DNA from: a virus
Length of the DNA: 31,688 nt
Strand: one strand, 5' to 3'
Virus record (IMG/VR): IMGVR_UViG_3300009174_000252
Span: 1-31,688 of that record
Shown here: piece after piece, positions 30,482-31,688 of the stretch
How positions within the stretch are numbered: the first letter of the stretch is position 1
Layout: every line of letters begins with the position of its first letter
Notes under the pieces: generated by a model
What the model was told of the DNA's origin: nothing
Database searches by the model: none
What the model saw: the letters and a program-made list of their open reading frames with translations, nothing else
Position numbers and translations under genes: made by a program

Positions 30482-31377
30482 GTGACGTCTCCGTCGTCGG
30501 GGATCATCTCCATCGCCGCGGTGGCGTTGGCGTAGGTCTCTTCGAGCACGGATGGCTTGCGTCCGCGGGTGTCATTCGTAGCGCGTGGCGGGCGAGTCGC
30601 ATCGCGGAGGTATCCGCGGAAGTGACGGAGTGATGGCTCCGCACCGTTGGCGTTGTAGTCGCGCATAGCAACCCCGAGCTGTTCTGGGGTGACTGTGACA
30701 CCATGCATCCCATCCAAGGCGCCCAGACACTCCGCAGCCCAGGCTTGGGGACTCGGGACGCGTGCGAGGAGCTGGACGGCATCAACGACGTATGCCGCAG
30801 GGAGCTTTTCAGAGAGCGGTGCTATAGCTTCGACAGCCTCCGCTTCACGCGCCTGCGCGGATGCTGCTGATGTAGTAGTAGTTCTTTGACTATGACTATG
30901 ACTATGACTATGACTGCTAGGGTTTTGTTGCCCGTTTGCTAGAGGCGATACGGTAGCATTGCCAGTAGCATTGCTTGAGCATTGCTCGTCGACGTGACTC
31001 GCATTGGTCCCGCCGCGCTGTGCCCGAGCCTGCGCGCCGAGGCGCCCCGCGTTGGCACGCCGCTCGTGCTTGGCGAGGCTGTCCTGGTACACCGCCCAGA
31101 GTTTGCGATTGCGAAGCCGCCCATCCACGAGTTCGAACTGCTGCTTCACAAAGGGACCGAGTTTCTTCCAGTGCGCGCCGAGCCGAGACATCTGCGCGAG
31201 CGCGACGTCGTCGTTAGGCAGCGTGCATGGCGCCGTCTTGCTCTGCCATGAAATAGCGAGCAGGCGGATGAATGCGCCTTCCTGGGCCGGCGTCATCTGC
31301 GAGGTCGCCTCGCCGCCGAGCCAGTCGTTCACGATAAACGGGAAGTAGAAAAGGTCGGCCACTATTCCGCAGTCCAT
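30478..31377 (-). CDS. DUF1376 phage replication organizer-like protein
   Basis: The protein has 299 residues from ATG 31377. The DUF1376 pattern appears at 8-55: LFYFPFIVNDWLGGEATSQM and PAQEGAFIRLLAISWQSKTA. This family, including YdaU, acts as a replication or DnaA/DnaB-related organizer. A central low-complexity linker (SHSHSHSHSQ) is encoded by a hexamer repeat. The C-terminal part has GVTVTPEQLGVAMRDYNANG and a Pro/Arg-rich end. A GTG at 31362 overlaps the upstream stop by one base and would remove five residues; it fits the operon style and is a credible alternative start. Confidence 0.8.
   Translation of the reverse strand: MDCGIVADLFYFPFIVNDWLGGEATSQMTPAQEGAFIRLLAISWQSKTAPCTLPNDDVALAQMSRLGAHWKKLGPFVKQQFELVDGRLRNRKLWAVYQDSLAKHERRANAGRLGAQARAQRGGTNASHVDEQCSSNATGNATVSPLANGQQNPSSHSHSHSHSQRTTTTSAASAQAREAEAVEAIAPLSEKLPAAYVVDAVQLLARVPSPQAWAAECLGALDGMHGVTVTPEQLGVAMRDYNANGAEPSLRHFRGYLRDATRPPRATNDTRGRKPSVLEETYANATAAMEMIPDDGDVT
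30885..30914. repeat. Hexanucleotide microsatellite within the DUF1376 gene
   Basis: Four perfect TATGAC units follow one TTTGAC unit (five units, plus strand). Read on the minus strand they encode alternating Ser and His. Changes in unit number would keep the reading frame and alter linker length only. Confidence 0.85.
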
Positions 31378-31688
31378 GGACGCGCGCGGAGGATCGCCGG
31401 ATGTTTTCCGGTCGTGGGATTCGTGATCGTGTCGGTCGTCTCTTCGATCTCGCCGCGTTTCTTCAGCGCATCAACGCTCGAGGTGATCCAATGTTCCGGC
31501 ACGCCGAGTTGCGCGGCGATCTCGAACCGTGCAAGTCCATGCGACGACGCGCGCAAGACCATCAGCACCTGGCGCCGACGTCGGGTGGCAGCCGTGTCTT
31601 TCACCTGCACGGCCGCAGTCCGCGATGTGGCGCTCCGGGTTGATGGCACCGGCGCAGCGAACACGTCGAGTTGGTCCGCGAACTTCAT
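31362..31688 (-). CDS. Winged-helix DNA-binding protein
   Basis: The protein has 108 residues, with its ATG exactly at the window edge, so an upstream start cannot be excluded. The C-terminal half has a winged-helix pattern: RRQVLMVLRASSHGLARFEI, then AAQLGVPEHWITSSVDALKK and GEIEETTDTITNP, resembling small MarR/IclR-like phage regulators or replication initiators. The N-terminal 30 residues are Ala/Ser/Thr-rich and look disordered. It precedes the DUF1376 gene with 16 bases overlap. Regulatory role likely; target unknown. Confidence 0.7.
   Translation of the reverse strand: MKFADQLDVFAAPVPSTRSATSRTAAVQVKDTAATRRRRQVLMVLRASSHGLARFEIAAQLGVPEHWITSSVDALKKRGEIEETTDTITNPTTGKHPAILRARPWTAE

Noticed and set aside
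30885-30914. Phase-variable on/off switch
   Set aside because: Unit length six keeps the reading frame, so copy changes could not switch the gene off.

Overview
The window is a GC-rich stretch of a tailed-phage (siphovirus-like) genome or prophage. Essentially every gene lies on the minus strand, so the biological order runs from 31688 down to 1. I identify it from a complete morphogenesis series: small and large terminase, DUF4055 portal, Mu gpF-like minor head protein, scaffold, P22-type coat, connector proteins, tail tube, tail assembly chaperone with a -1 frameshift, and the start of the tape measure. I see no integrase, repressor, lysis cassette, tRNA or CRISPR array. The lifestyle and host cannot be settled from this window; a nonulosonic-acid pathway is most often found in flagellated or surface-sialylated bacteria, but that is weak evidence.

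Layout in transcription order. (1) 31688-21773: an early region of about 20 short, tightly overlapping genes. They include a winged-helix protein, a DUF1376 replication organizer, a helicase-loader-like protein, a small P-loop kinase, a DUF551 protein, a cytosine-C5 methyltransferase, an XF1762-family protein, a RusA resolvase and a tiny lipoprotein. (2) 21563-16377: an accessory block holding a nonulosonic-acid (pseudaminic/legionaminic-type) sugar pathway: PseB-like 4,6-dehydratase, short PseI/NeuB-like synthase, YdcF/DUF218 protein, two unknown small proteins, SpsF/PseF-like cytidylyltransferase and DegT/PseC-like aminotransferase. (3) 16380-7597: packaging and head genes. Between the minor head gene and the scaffold sit a DUF115/Maf-like putative glycosyltransferase and an FmdB-like zinc ribbon. 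A promoter, a strong intrinsic terminator and a second hairpin precede the scaffold gene. (4) 7533-1: connector, LamG-domain protein, repetitive structural protein, tail completion proteins, tail tube, tail chaperones and a partial tape measure.

The most unusual feature is the pairing of a phage-encoded nine-carbon sugar pathway with a Maf-like protein in the head cluster. Maf proteins attach such sugars to flagellin in bacteria. The simplest inference is that the phage makes its own CMP-activated sugar and attaches it to virion proteins, or alters the host surface during infection. The acetyltransferase (PseH) and UDP-sugar hydrolase (PseG) steps are not recognisable here and would have to come from the host or from the unknown genes in the block.

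Genes are nearly gapless. Start/stop overlaps of the ATGA, TAATG, TGATG, GTGA or TTGA type are the rule, and I used them to choose starts. Gaps without a confident gene are at most about 210 bases (21564-21771, 1658-1818, 9481-9635) and are described in the entries.
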